Counted from the first letter of the stretch, positions 1 through 6,381 are shown. The stretch is 6,981 bases of DNA from Candidatus Nitrosotenuis sp. (GCA_023252015.1 JAHEXS010000058.1:1-6981); one strand, 5' to 3'. A program made the numbers and translations. The notes: generated by a model from the sequence alone, not told the origin.

Positions 1-1
1 A

Positions 2-100
2 CAAAAATACACAGTGGTAACAAAAAATTCTGTCCTAGAGAATATCATCAAAAATTTGATGACGAATACAATGGTGGAGTATGAGGTAAATTCAAGATAG
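2..100 (+). CDS. Possible C-terminal end of a gene entering from the left (partial)
   Basis: Reading from base 2, there are 32 open codons ending in TAG at 98-100. The peptide contains the stretch SVLENIIKNLMTNTMVEYEV, which looks like an amphipathic helix followed by a short strand and would suit the end of a globular protein. I do not recognise the family. The support is weak: the stretch is short, another plus frame is open to base 84, and one minus frame is also open here, as can happen by chance in AT-rich DNA. The composition of this frame is simply the most protein-like of the three. Sequence to the left of the window would settle it. Confidence 0.33.
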   Translation, partial: QKYTVVTKNSVLENIIKNLMTNTMVEYEVNSR

Positions 101-179
101 TGAGAAAATAATGCTAATTACATAAACAAGATGCGGATCCAAAATAGGGTCTCTAAACGCCATAATCATGTCCAATCAG

Positions 180-251
180 AACTTTGACCTGTGATGATGT
201 CTAACTAATTTTACCAATACCTTACCTCGCGCTCTGATTTTTTTAAAGTTT
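180..251 (+). ncRNA. Candidate box C/D guide RNA (weak)
   Basis: A perfect box C (GTGATGA, 191-197) is followed 36 bases later by a box D (CTGA, 234-237). That spacing fits the compact archaeal C/D RNAs of about 50-60 nt. Box D runs directly into seven T (238-244), which would suit an archaeal U-run terminator. AACTTT at 180-185 can pair with AAAGTT at 245-250, extended by G-T and A-T pairs, but three pyrimidine mismatches separate this stem from the boxes, so it is not a canonical kink-turn stem. A box D' could be CTAA at 205-208. I see no good box C'. The D guide would be about 222-233. No clear promoter is visible. The call rests on two short motifs and may be coincidence. Confidence 0.25.
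238..244 (+). terminator. T-run, possible archaeal terminator
   Basis: Seven consecutive T on the plus strand. Archaeal RNA polymerase can stop at U-rich tracts without a hairpin. The run could end the guide RNA candidate or a transcript entering from the left. The overlapping TTTAAA (242-247) is palindromic and could equally be read as a TATA-like element on either strand, but no gene sits at the right distance. Confidence 0.25.
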
Positions 252-351
252 GAACCTAAATTTTACAAGTTTGTGAACAATGAGGCAAAAACCGTGATTG
301 TCTATATTACTGTACAATAAGTGGTGGCAATCTTTTTGTCAGAATCCGCAA

Positions 352-2535
352 CTACATGTAGTATTGAACAGCTATTTTTTCTGCAATCTTGATGTCCTTT
401 TGTATTTTCACTTTTTTTAGTGCTTCCTCAAAGTGCCTCATTGTTACCTTGGCGTTCTTAACTTGTTTTTCGGCTTCCTTTGGATCCGGATATTTTCCTA
501 GGAACTCATGTATTACAATAGATGCTGCCGTATTTGCAATGGCTGCTACATCTGCCCCGCTAAGTCCATCTGAAGAGTCTGCTATTTTTTCTAAATCTAC
601 ATAATCTGGATTTTTTCCAGCATTCGAACTAATCTCTTTGTCGATAGGAATCTCCTTTGTACTTATCTCTAGAATTTTTTTCCTGCCGTCTTTGTCTGGC
701 ATTGGTACTAGTATCGTTCTATCGAATCTGCCCGGTCTTAGAAGTGCCGGATCGATCATGTCTGCTCTGTTTGTGGCGGCAATCACAACTACTCCATAAA
801 GTGTTTCTATTCCGTCCATCTCAGTTAAGATCTGACTGACAACTCGTTCCGTAACTGATACATCTCCACTCATTCCTCTGATTGATGCTATGGAGTCAAT
901 TTCATCAAAAAACACTACACATGGGGATGACTGTCGCGCTCGCCTGAAAATCTCTCTTATCCCTCTTTCTGACTCTCCAAGCCATTTTGATAGCAATTCC
1001 GGACCTCTAATTGAAATGAAGTTGGCCTCGCTCTCAGTTGCCACCGCTTTTGCCAAAAGTGTTTTTCCGGTACCGCTTGCCCCGTAAAGCAAAATCCCAC
1101 GAGGTACCTTGTAGCCAAGATTTCTATAGAATACGGGATACTTCATTGGCCACTCTACTGCTTCCTGTAGTTCTTGCTTTACCGTTGTAAGGCCACCTAT
1201 GTCGCTCCAAGGAACGTCCGGATTTTCTATGTAGACTTCACGCATACCAGCTGGTATGATTTCTTGAAACGCATTGTTGTAGTCTTCAGCGTTTACTATT
1301 AGTTTATCCAAAACTTCGGATGAAATTTTTTCATCTGCCAAATTAATTTCGGGCAATAACCTCCTCAAGCATTTCATCGCTGCCTCTTTGCAGAGATATT
1401 CTAAATCCGCACCTACGTATCCGTGGCTAATTGATGATATCTTGTCCAAATTAACATCGTCTGCTAGTGGCATGTTTCTAGTATGTATCAAAAGTATCTC
1501 ATGCCTTCCCTTTTTCTGTGGTACCTTGATTTCAATTTCTCTGTCAAATCTCCCGGGTCTTCTAAGTGCTGGATCCAATGAGTTTGGTCTGTTTGTTGCC
1601 GCAATGACAATTACCTTGCCTCTTGCTTCAAGACCATCCATGAGTGAAAGCATTTGTGAGACTACTCGTCTTTCTACTTCACCTGTTACCTCATCACGTT
1701 TTGGTGCTATAGAATCAATCTCATCTATGAAAACAATGGTCGGGGCTTTTTCTCTTGCTTCTTTGAAAATTTCTCGTAGTCTTGCTTCACTCTCACCATA
1801 AAACTTGCCAATTATCTCAGGACCTGAAATGCTGATAAAATGAGCATTGCTTTCGTTTGCCACTGCTTTTGCCAAAAGTGTCTTACCTGTACCTGGTATT
1901 CCATAAAGTAAAACTCCTTTTGGTGCCTCGACTCCAAGTTTTTCAAAAATCTCTGGATGTCTCATGGGTAGCTCAACCATTTCTCTAACTTTTCGGATCT
2001 CGTCTGTCAGGCCGCCTATGTCCTCATACGATATGTGAGGGATGCCGTGGAGCGACTCGCTTTTCTCCCCAATAACGAATGTCGTCTTTTGAGTTACAAT
2101 TACTGCCTCTGCTGTTGGTGAGACATCTATTACCTGAAAAGTTAATCTGCCACCAAAATATCGCACCATGACATAATCCCCTACTATGAGTGGTGTGTTT
2201 TCTAGTGATTCTGTAAGGTATCTCTCATCAATCGAAGGAATCACTTCAAGTGGTGCTACGACAATTTTTTCAGCAGGTACTGCTCTTATCTTTCTGACTT
2301 CTACTTTGTCGCCTATTGCGATTCCCAAGTTGTTTCTTGTAACTCCGTCAATTCGTATGATGCCCTTTCCCTCATCTGATGGGTAAAGTGGAAGACACTT
2401 TGCAACGGTTCTTTTCTTTCCTTTGATTTCAAGAACGTCGCCGGTTGCAGCAGCAACTGAATCTGCAGAATCATAGTCGAGGCGCGCTATTCCCTTACCA
2501 ACATCTCGTGAATATGCCTCTAATACCTTAAGCAA
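352..2535 (-). CDS. cdc48: Cdc48/VAT-type double-ring AAA+ ATPase
   Basis: This is a hexameric ATP-driven unfoldase, the archaeal counterpart of p97/VCP, which extracts and threads proteins and can feed the 20S proteasome. Its 727 residues are full length. The N-terminal double-psi-barrel and CDC48_2 domains span about 1-160. The D1 ATPase (about 165-400) has Walker A GIPGTGKT at 212-219, Walker B FIDEID with D271/E272, and arginine fingers R326 and R329. D2 (about 440-700) has Walker A GASGTGKT at 485-492, Walker B FFDEID with D544/E545, and R600/R603. Both rings look catalytically intact. The protein ends in Tyr-Tyr-Met, compatible with the hydrophobic-Tyr-X proteasome-docking tail. The start is TTG: the in-frame codons upstream run open to a TGA about 50 bases away without ATG, GTG or TTG, and family homology begins almost at once (LKVLEAYSRDVG). 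It lies 98 bp downstream of tfb on the same strand. The stop is TAG. Confidence 0.97.
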   Translation of the reverse strand: MLKVLEAYSRDVGKGIARLDYDSADSVAAATGDVLEIKGKKRTVAKCLPLYPSDEGKGIIRIDGVTRNNLGIAIGDKVEVRKIRAVPAEKIVVAPLEVIPSIDERYLTESLENTPLIVGDYVMVRYFGGRLTFQVIDVSPTAEAVIVTQKTTFVIGEKSESLHGIPHISYEDIGGLTDEIRKVREMVELPMRHPEIFEKLGVEAPKGVLLYGIPGTGKTLLAKAVANESNAHFISISGPEIIGKFYGESEARLREIFKEAREKAPTIVFIDEIDSIAPKRDEVTGEVERRVVSQMLSLMDGLEARGKVIVIAATNRPNSLDPALRRPGRFDREIEIKVPQKKGRHEILLIHTRNMPLADDVNLDKISSISHGYVGADLEYLCKEAAMKCLRRLLPEINLADEKISSEVLDKLIVNAEDYNNAFQEIIPAGMREVYIENPDVPWSDIGGLTTVKQELQEAVEWPMKYPVFYRNLGYKVPRGILLYGASGTGKTLLAKAVATESEANFISIRGPELLSKWLGESERGIREIFRRARQSSPCVVFFDEIDSIASIRGMSGDVSVTERVVSQILTEMDGIETLYGVVVIAATNRADMIDPALLRPGRFDRTILVPMPDKDGRKKILEISTKEIPIDKEISSNAGKNPDYVDLEKIADSSDGLSGADVAAIANTAASIVIHEFLGKYPDPKEAEKQVKNAKVTMRHFEEALKKVKIQKDIKIAEKIAVQYYM

Positions 2536-2561
2536 AGTAGAATTTTGGGTTATGTGTTATT

Positions 2562-2600
2562 TTGTCTCGTCTGAGCCTTATACCTTGTCATTAAATAAGT
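2562..2600 (-). promoter_or_regulatory. Probable cdc48 promoter region (position uncertain)
   Basis: The 98-bp gap between tfb and cdc48 holds several TATA-like stretches on the minus strand. One is TTATTTAA (complement of about 2591-2598), which would give a leader of roughly 30 nt. Another is TATAAG (around 2578-2583), which would give a leader below 20 nt. No Shine-Dalgarno-like purine run precedes the TTG start. I cannot choose between them from sequence alone. Confidence 0.35.
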
Positions 2601-2633
2601 GAAAATTTTGATATTTTTACAATACTTGCTAAA

Positions 2634-3548
2634 TTATAATTTTAATGACTCTCGTAATCCCTTGTACCTGTTTCTGATCGTAACTTCTGTTACTCCAGCT
2701 GCAAGTGCAATTTCTTTTTGCGAAACATTTTCCTTGCATTTTATACATGAAATGTAAAGTGCTGCAGCTGCAAGCCCCATTGGATCCTTTCCTGCAGTAA
2801 TCTGCATCGTACTTGCATCCTCTAGAATTATAAGCGCTCTTCGTTTTGTTTTTTCATTCAATCCTACCTTGCTTGCTATTTTTGACATGCAGCTGATTGG
2901 ATCTACTACTGGCATTTTCAGTTCAAGTTCGTGCACTAGCAATCTGTAATTTCTTGAAACGTCTTTTCTTTTTACGTTGATTGCCTCGGACACATCGTTT
3001 AGAGTTCTTGGTGTCTCGACATCTCTACATGCGGCATATACCGCTGCTGCAAGTAGTCCTTCAATCGATCTGCCTCTGACCAAGCCCTTTGCAAGTGCTT
3101 TTCGATAAATATATGCGGTTTTTTCAACTACTGCGTCCGATAGGGCAAGCTTATCCCTTAGCTTGTCTAGTTGAGTGAACGCATGTCTGAAATTCTTATC
3201 TGCCTGTACATGAGCTTGACTTCTGCTATCCCATGTCCTGAGTCGATTCATACTCATTTTCATTGACGAAGAAAGCGGTTTTCCAGTAGCATCTCTGTTT
3301 GTATGGCCAATTATTGTTGCAAGTCCCATGTCGTGCATTGCAAGAGACGTTGGTGCACCTGTTCTGGTTTTATCGTCACGCTCATCCTTTGAAAACAAAT
3401 GACGTTCAGGACCAGAATCGTCAACGCGTTCAAGAATTACAAAACCACAACTATTGCAAAATCTTTCGCCAGTGATGTCATCAGTCATCATCATTCCTTT
3501 ACTGCAACGTCTGCATTGACCTTCTTTGTTGAAAGTTTGTATAACCAT
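2634..3548 (-). CDS. tfb: Transcription initiation factor B (TFB, TFIIB homologue)
   Basis: TFB bridges TBP-bound promoter DNA and RNA polymerase, and reads the B recognition element upstream of the TATA box. All expected parts are present in 304 residues, the usual length. A zinc ribbon has Cys12, Cys15, Cys31 and Cys34 (CX2C-X15-CX2C). The B-reader/linker region follows at about 45-85, with the typical RTGAP (62-66) and MHDMGLATII. The first cyclin fold spans about 105-205 (GRSIEGLLAAAVYAACR) and the second about 213-304 (GKDPMGLAAAALYISC). The last ends in the helix-turn-helix that contacts the BRE (SQKEIALAAGVTEVTIRNRY, from 276). The ATG start places the zinc ribbon at the normal position. 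Thaumarchaea usually encode several TFB paralogues, and the sequence alone does not say whether this is the housekeeping one. The gene lies between the patatin and cdc48 genes on the same strand. The stop is TAA. Confidence 0.97.
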   Translation of the reverse strand: MVIQTFNKEGQCRRCSKGMMMTDDITGERFCNSCGFVILERVDDSGPERHLFSKDERDDKTRTGAPTSLAMHDMGLATIIGHTNRDATGKPLSSSMKMSMNRLRTWDSRSQAHVQADKNFRHAFTQLDKLRDKLALSDAVVEKTAYIYRKALAKGLVRGRSIEGLLAAAVYAACRDVETPRTLNDVSEAINVKRKDVSRNYRLLVHELELKMPVVDPISCMSKIASKVGLNEKTKRRALIILEDASTMQITAGKDPMGLAAAALYISCIKCKENVSQKEIALAAGVTEVTIRNRYKGLRESLKL

Positions 3549-3559
3549 ACACTATCAGA

Positions 3560-3588
3560 TATATAGATCTCCTCATTCGCTAATAAGA
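3560..3588 (-). promoter_or_regulatory. Putative tfb promoter region with two TATA-like boxes
   Basis: Minus-strand TTATTAG (complement of about 3580-3586) would place transcription start roughly 9 nt before the ATG, which suits a near-leaderless mRNA. A better-looking TATATA (3560-3565) is only about 12 bases before the ATG. If it were used, the transcript would begin inside the gene and lose the first zinc-ribbon cysteines. A GAGGAG purine run (minus strand, near 3569-3574) is too far from the ATG to be an ordinary ribosome-binding site. Confidence 0.35.
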
Positions 3589-3644
3589 ACCAGTGTATTT
3601 TGTGACCCATTTACCTGATTGCATATGTCTGAAAATTGACTTTT

Positions 3645-4769
3645 TTAATACTTGGTATCTTTATGTGAATGGATTTTTGCATTTGGTGTTTTGTCTTTAT
3701 TCGCAAGTACATTTTCGGCATCCTCCTCCCCATTTTTTATTAACTGCTTTATTGTGGCAATTGAAAAGTCGGCATCCTCAAAAAGAAAATGAATGTCTTC
3801 TTTTCGTGCTATGTGTATTATTTGCTTGATTATGGCACCTCGCTCACACGCAAGTCTGTGGTATTCTAATTCTAGTAGTGAGAATTTTTCTTCACCCTTC
3901 TTGTCCAAATTGGACGATTCGATGATGTCGTGCATTTCTTTTATCAGTGCGAGCTGTCTTGAGATGACTCTTGACATTCTGACTGTGTGATCTGTTTTGT
4001 CGGTGTGCATAATGTCCCTTGCTCTGTGCCATGACTCGATCATGTTTTTTGGAATTTCGTCTTGTCTGTGCGGAAATAGATTAACAATGTAGACTTTTTT
4101 ATCTTGTCTTGGAGATGCGTCAATGACTTCAGTTAATGGTGTATTGCTCAACAGCGTACCGTCCCATAGATATCTGTCACCTATTTGTGTCCACGATATG
4201 CCATAGAATGGATACCCTGCACTTGCAACGACATGTTCTGCGTCAATGTTGTTTCGTCTGCTATCAAATATGCATGATTTTCCACTCTGGATATCAGTGC
4301 TTGTTACAATCAGTCTTGGATTTTTAGGATCTTTGAGTTTTCCAAAATCTGTATATTCCTTTAGTGTATTTTTGAGCGGTGTAATGTCATAAAGATATGG
4401 AAGATTGAAAAAATTCAAAAGAGTTGGCGCAAACCAGATTGGTGCAAACGCCTTTAGATTTCCATAAATTGATGATTGCATTGATGACAAAAATGCCCTT
4501 GTCTCTTCTGGCAAAAACGAAGGGGTTGTTCTTTCTGCCAAGGCAAGCCAAAACTCTTCTAGATTTTTTGCAGGATTGCCGTCTTTGCCTGCCGTAATGA
4601 TTGCAGCATTAATCCCACCAATCGACGTTCCTGCAACAATGTCGAATTTTATTTTGTGTTTTTGTAATGTCTTGTATACGCCGCACTCATATGCTCCAAG
4701 TGACCCACCTCCCTGCAGCACAAGCACTGTCTCAAAGTCTCTTGGGGTGTCATCTGTTATTTTTTTCAA
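3645..4769 (-). CDS. Patatin-like acyl hydrolase, DUF3734-type
   Basis: This is a serine acyl hydrolase of the patatin fold, which uses a Ser-Asp dyad to cleave acyl esters; the true substrate is unknown. The 374-residue protein opens with the oxyanion-hole motif QGGGSLGAYE (19-28). The nucleophile elbow GTSIGG follows, with Ser49, and the catalytic aspartate is D203 in LWDGTLLSNTPL. The WDG.L.SNTPL block, the following VYIVNLFPHR strand, and a helical section at about 245-345 (including RARDIMHTDKT) match what I remember of patatins carrying a C-terminal DUF3734 region. The last 30 residues are charged and probably disordered. No signal peptide or membrane segment is visible, so it should be cytosolic. 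The start is TTG at 4769: an in-frame TAA lies four codons upstream, no ATG or GTG is available, and a TTTAAA box sits about 27 bp before it. It may be of bacterial origin, but its composition matches its neighbours. The stop is TAA. Confidence 0.93.
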   Translation of the reverse strand: MKKITDDTPRDFETVLVLQGGGSLGAYECGVYKTLQKHKIKFDIVAGTSIGGINAAIITAGKDGNPAKNLEEFWLALAERTTPSFLPEETRAFLSSMQSSIYGNLKAFAPIWFAPTLLNFFNLPYLYDITPLKNTLKEYTDFGKLKDPKNPRLIVTSTDIQSGKSCIFDSRRNNIDAEHVVASAGYPFYGISWTQIGDRYLWDGTLLSNTPLTEVIDASPRQDKKVYIVNLFPHRQDEIPKNMIESWHRARDIMHTDKTDHTVRMSRVISRQLALIKEMHDIIESSNLDKKGEEKFSLLELEYHRLACERGAIIKQIIHIARKEDIHFLFEDADFSIATIKQLIKNGEEDAENVLANKDKTPNAKIHSHKDTKY

Positions 4770-4794
4770 CTTCCCTGATTACCACTGAAATGCA

Positions 4795-4800
4795 TTTAAA
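4795..4800 (-). promoter_or_regulatory. TATA box of the patatin gene
   Basis: TTTAAA lies with its centre about 28 bp upstream of the TTG start, the distance expected for an archaeal promoter giving a leaderless or nearly leaderless mRNA. This supports the unusual TTG start. The palindrome ATAGATCTAT (4803-4812) lies just upstream, where the B recognition element or an operator would be. Confidence 0.6.
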
Positions 4801-4802
4801 GT

Positions 4803-4812
4803 ATAGATCTAT
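4803..4812. repeat. 10-bp palindrome in the divergent promoter region
   Basis: ATAGATCTAT is a perfect palindrome two bases upstream of the patatin TATA box. The nine bases TATAGATCT (4802-4810) recur exactly at 3562-3570, upstream of tfb, in the same orientation relative to a minus-strand gene. It could bind a dimeric regulator, or it may be chance in AT-rich DNA. Confidence 0.4.
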
Positions 4813-4840
4813 CCAATACCTCAAACTTGGCAACCCTTGG

Positions 4841-4850
4841 AATATTAATA
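4841..4850 (+). promoter_or_regulatory. TATA box of the succinate-semialdehyde dehydrogenase gene
   Basis: AATATTAATA is centred about 29 bp before the GTG start at 4875, so the mRNA should begin at or within a few bases of the start codon. No Shine-Dalgarno motif is present. Two CTTGG pentamers (4826-4830 and 4836-4840), exactly 10 bp apart, directly precede the box in the BRE/activator position. Confidence 0.6.
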
Positions 4851-4874
4851 CGCCAATTAACCTAATACTAACAA

Positions 4875-6263
4875 GTGACACTTAAGACAATAAATCCAAC
4901 AACTGAAGAAATTATCGCAGAATATGACATTATTAATAAGGAGAAAATATTCGAGGCTGTAAAAAAATCAAAAATAGCATTCGCGGATTGGAAAAAAGAC
5001 ATCAAAAAACGAACCGACTTTATTCAGATTTTTGCCCAGGAGCTGCGAAAAAATAAAACTGAACTTGCACGCTTGGCAACAAAAGAGATGGGTAAACCCA
5101 TCAAGGAGTCTCTTTCTGAGGTTGAAAAATGCGCATGGGCAATGGAATTCTATGCAGATAATAGCGATATTTTCTTACACGCCGAGGCAATAAACACTGA
5201 TGCCAGAAAAAGCATAATTTCGTTTGAACCGCTTGGCGTAATTGCTAGTGTGATGCCTTGGAATTTTCCATACTGGCAAGCATTACGATTTGCGGCCCCA
5301 TCCCTTATGGCTGGAAACACAATAACGCTCAAACCTGCCAGTGCAACAATGCAATGTGGAATTGAAATAGAAAACATGTTTCGAAAGGCTGGCTTTCAAG
5401 ACGGAGTATTTCAAACCCTTGTTGGAGATTCAAGCATTGTTGAGCCGCTCATAGATTCTGACATCAGTGCTGTCACATTTACTGGAAGCACATCTGCAGG
5501 AACAAAGGTTGCACAAAAAGCAATGTCCAATCTCAAAAAATGTGTGCTGGAACTTGGGGGAAGTGATCCCTTTATCGTGTGCAGTGATGCGGATATAGAA
5601 AAAGCATCAAGTGGAGCAGTAAAAGGCAGATTCATCAACTGTGGACAGAGCTGCATCGCATCAAAAAGATTCTTTGTTACAAAAAACGTAGCAAAGGAAT
5701 TCATCGAAAAATTCGTGCAAAAGACAGAGGGCTTAAGAGTTGGCAATCCAGTGTCTGAAGAAACTGACATTGGCCCGCTTGTAAACAATGCAGGCCTGAA
5801 CAAAATTGAGGAGATGGTAAATGATGCAATAGCAAAAGGTGCAGAGGTGCTTACTGGCGGAAAGCGACTTGGCGGCAAAGGTTACTTTTACAGTCCTACT
5901 GTGATTACCAAAATTTCCCCAAAAATGCAAATTGCGTACGAGGAAACATTTGGCCCAGTCGCACCAATCACTGTAGTCGAGGATGAAGCGGAGGCGATAC
6001 GCCTTGCAAATGACTCCAAATTTGGCCTTGGGGCAAGTATTTGGACACGAGATCTTGAAAAGGCCGAACGTCTCTCAAGACTGGTCGAATCTGGAATAGT
6101 TACAATAAACAATGTAGTGATATCTGATCCTAGGATTCCATTTGGAGGAATCAAACACAGTGGATTTGGTAGGGAGCTATCGCGATACGGGATGATGGAA
6201 TTTGTCAACATCAAATCGATTAGATTCTATGATGATCTGGTCAAGCAACATCATGTAGAATGA
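4875..6263 (+). CDS. gabD: NAD(P)+-dependent succinate-semialdehyde dehydrogenase (aldehyde dehydrogenase superfamily)
   Basis: This cytosolic enzyme oxidises an aldehyde to its acid, most likely succinate semialdehyde to succinate with NAD(P)+. Its 462 residues are complete. The Rossmann-type cofactor domain contains PWNFP with Asn130, KPA with Lys153, and the TGSTSAG turn (203-209). The general base is Glu226 in ELGGSDPF, the nucleophile is Cys260 in NCGQSC, and Glu358 lies in EETFGP. The order of blocks, including EMGKP, ALRFAAPSLMAGN, SDPRIPFGGIKHSG and the FVNIKSI tail, resembles the GabD1/cyanobacterial SSADH group. Glu226 argues for a hydrolytic enzyme and against a CoA-acylating one. 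In an archaeon with the 3-hydroxypropionate/4-hydroxybutyrate cycle, succinate semialdehyde is a cycle intermediate, so this enzyme could link the cycle to succinate; related genes have also been suggested as reductases in that cycle, which sequence cannot decide. The start is GTG; a TATA box about 29 bp upstream supports it. It is divergent from the patatin gene. Confidence 0.92.
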   Translation: MTLKTINPTTEEIIAEYDIINKEKIFEAVKKSKIAFADWKKDIKKRTDFIQIFAQELRKNKTELARLATKEMGKPIKESLSEVEKCAWAMEFYADNSDIFLHAEAINTDARKSIISFEPLGVIASVMPWNFPYWQALRFAAPSLMAGNTITLKPASATMQCGIEIENMFRKAGFQDGVFQTLVGDSSIVEPLIDSDISAVTFTGSTSAGTKVAQKAMSNLKKCVLELGGSDPFIVCSDADIEKASSGAVKGRFINCGQSCIASKRFFVTKNVAKEFIEKFVQKTEGLRVGNPVSEETDIGPLVNNAGLNKIEEMVNDAIAKGAEVLTGGKRLGGKGYFYSPTVITKISPKMQIAYEETFGPVAPITVVEDEAEAIRLANDSKFGLGASIWTRDLEKAERLSRLVESGIVTINNVVISDPRIPFGGIKHSGFGRELSRYGMMEFVNIKSIRFYDDLVKQHHVE

Positions 6264-6269
6264 CTCTCT

Positions 6270-6302
6270 CACAAAACAAAAATTGTAATATTGCTGTTTG
6301 TG
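6270..6302 (+). repeat. Imperfect hairpin after the dehydrogenase stop codon
   Basis: CACAAAACA (6270-6278) can pair with TGTTTGTG (6295-6302), giving an 8-bp stem with one bulged A and a 16-base loop, starting six bases after the TGA stop. No T-run follows, so it is not a classic terminator. It may mark the 3' end of the mRNA or protect it. Confidence 0.3.
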
Positions 6303-6303
6303 C

Positions 6304-6358
6304 CTGAAAAATTACAAAAAATCTCAATCTGAAATAAAACACTCGATCTAATCTGAAA
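6304..6358 (+). repeat. Three CTGAAA copies spaced 25 and 24 bp
   Basis: CTGAAA occurs at 6304-6309, 6329-6334 and 6353-6358. The last two copies lie in the longer repeat AATCTGAAA (6326-6334 and 6350-6358), each preceded by ATCT. Regular spacing just upstream of a promoter suggests a possible protein-binding array. The units are short, and chance is possible. Confidence 0.35.
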
Positions 6359-6381
6359 ATTTGAAGACATTTGTCAAATTT
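6357..6381. promoter_or_regulatory. Inverted repeat overlapping the LIM-like gene promoter
   Basis: AAATTTGA (6357-6364) and TCAAATTT (6374-6381) form a perfect 8-bp inverted repeat with a 9-base spacer. The right arm overlaps the first three bases of the TTTAAA box (6379-6384). A dimeric repressor bound here would block TBP/TFB, so it is a good operator candidate. No regulator gene is adjacent. Confidence 0.4.

Larger units (their letters stand above)
101..351. other. Intergenic region downstream of cdc48, no convincing protein gene
   Basis: This stretch has no open frame above about 26 codons in a plausible context. It contains a weak box C/D RNA candidate (about 180-251), a plus-strand run of seven T (238-244), and a minus-strand run of five T (complement of 287-291) about 60 bases beyond the cdc48 stop codon, which could help end cdc48 transcription. 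The only complete small frame with ATG that I examined (minus strand, 169 to 92, 25 codons) has no supporting signal. Confidence 0.6.

Noticed and set aside
1..84. Plus-strand frame 1 open to a TGA at 82-84
   Set aside because: It competes with the frame starting at base 2, and its peptide is less protein-like. There is no reason to prefer it.
92..169. A 25-codon minus-strand frame starting with ATG at 169
   Set aside because: It is too short, has no recognisable motif and no TATA box at a suitable distance, and is of a length expected by chance.
389..2386. Several plus-strand open frames of 60-137 codons opposite cdc48
   Set aside because: They lie wholly antisense to a strongly conserved gene, have Ser/Leu/Phe-rich shadow composition and show no family motifs.
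3560..3565. TATATA as the tfb TATA box
   Set aside because: It would start transcription inside the gene, and the next in-frame ATG codons would delete zinc-ribbon cysteines 12 and 15.
3593..4885. Plus-strand open frames opposite or overlapping the patatin gene
   Set aside because: They are antisense shadows of an intact patatin-like gene, and two extend across its promoter without signals of their own.
5150..6214. Minus-strand open frames inside the dehydrogenase gene
   Set aside because: They are shadows of a complete aldehyde dehydrogenase whose catalytic residues are all in the plus frame.
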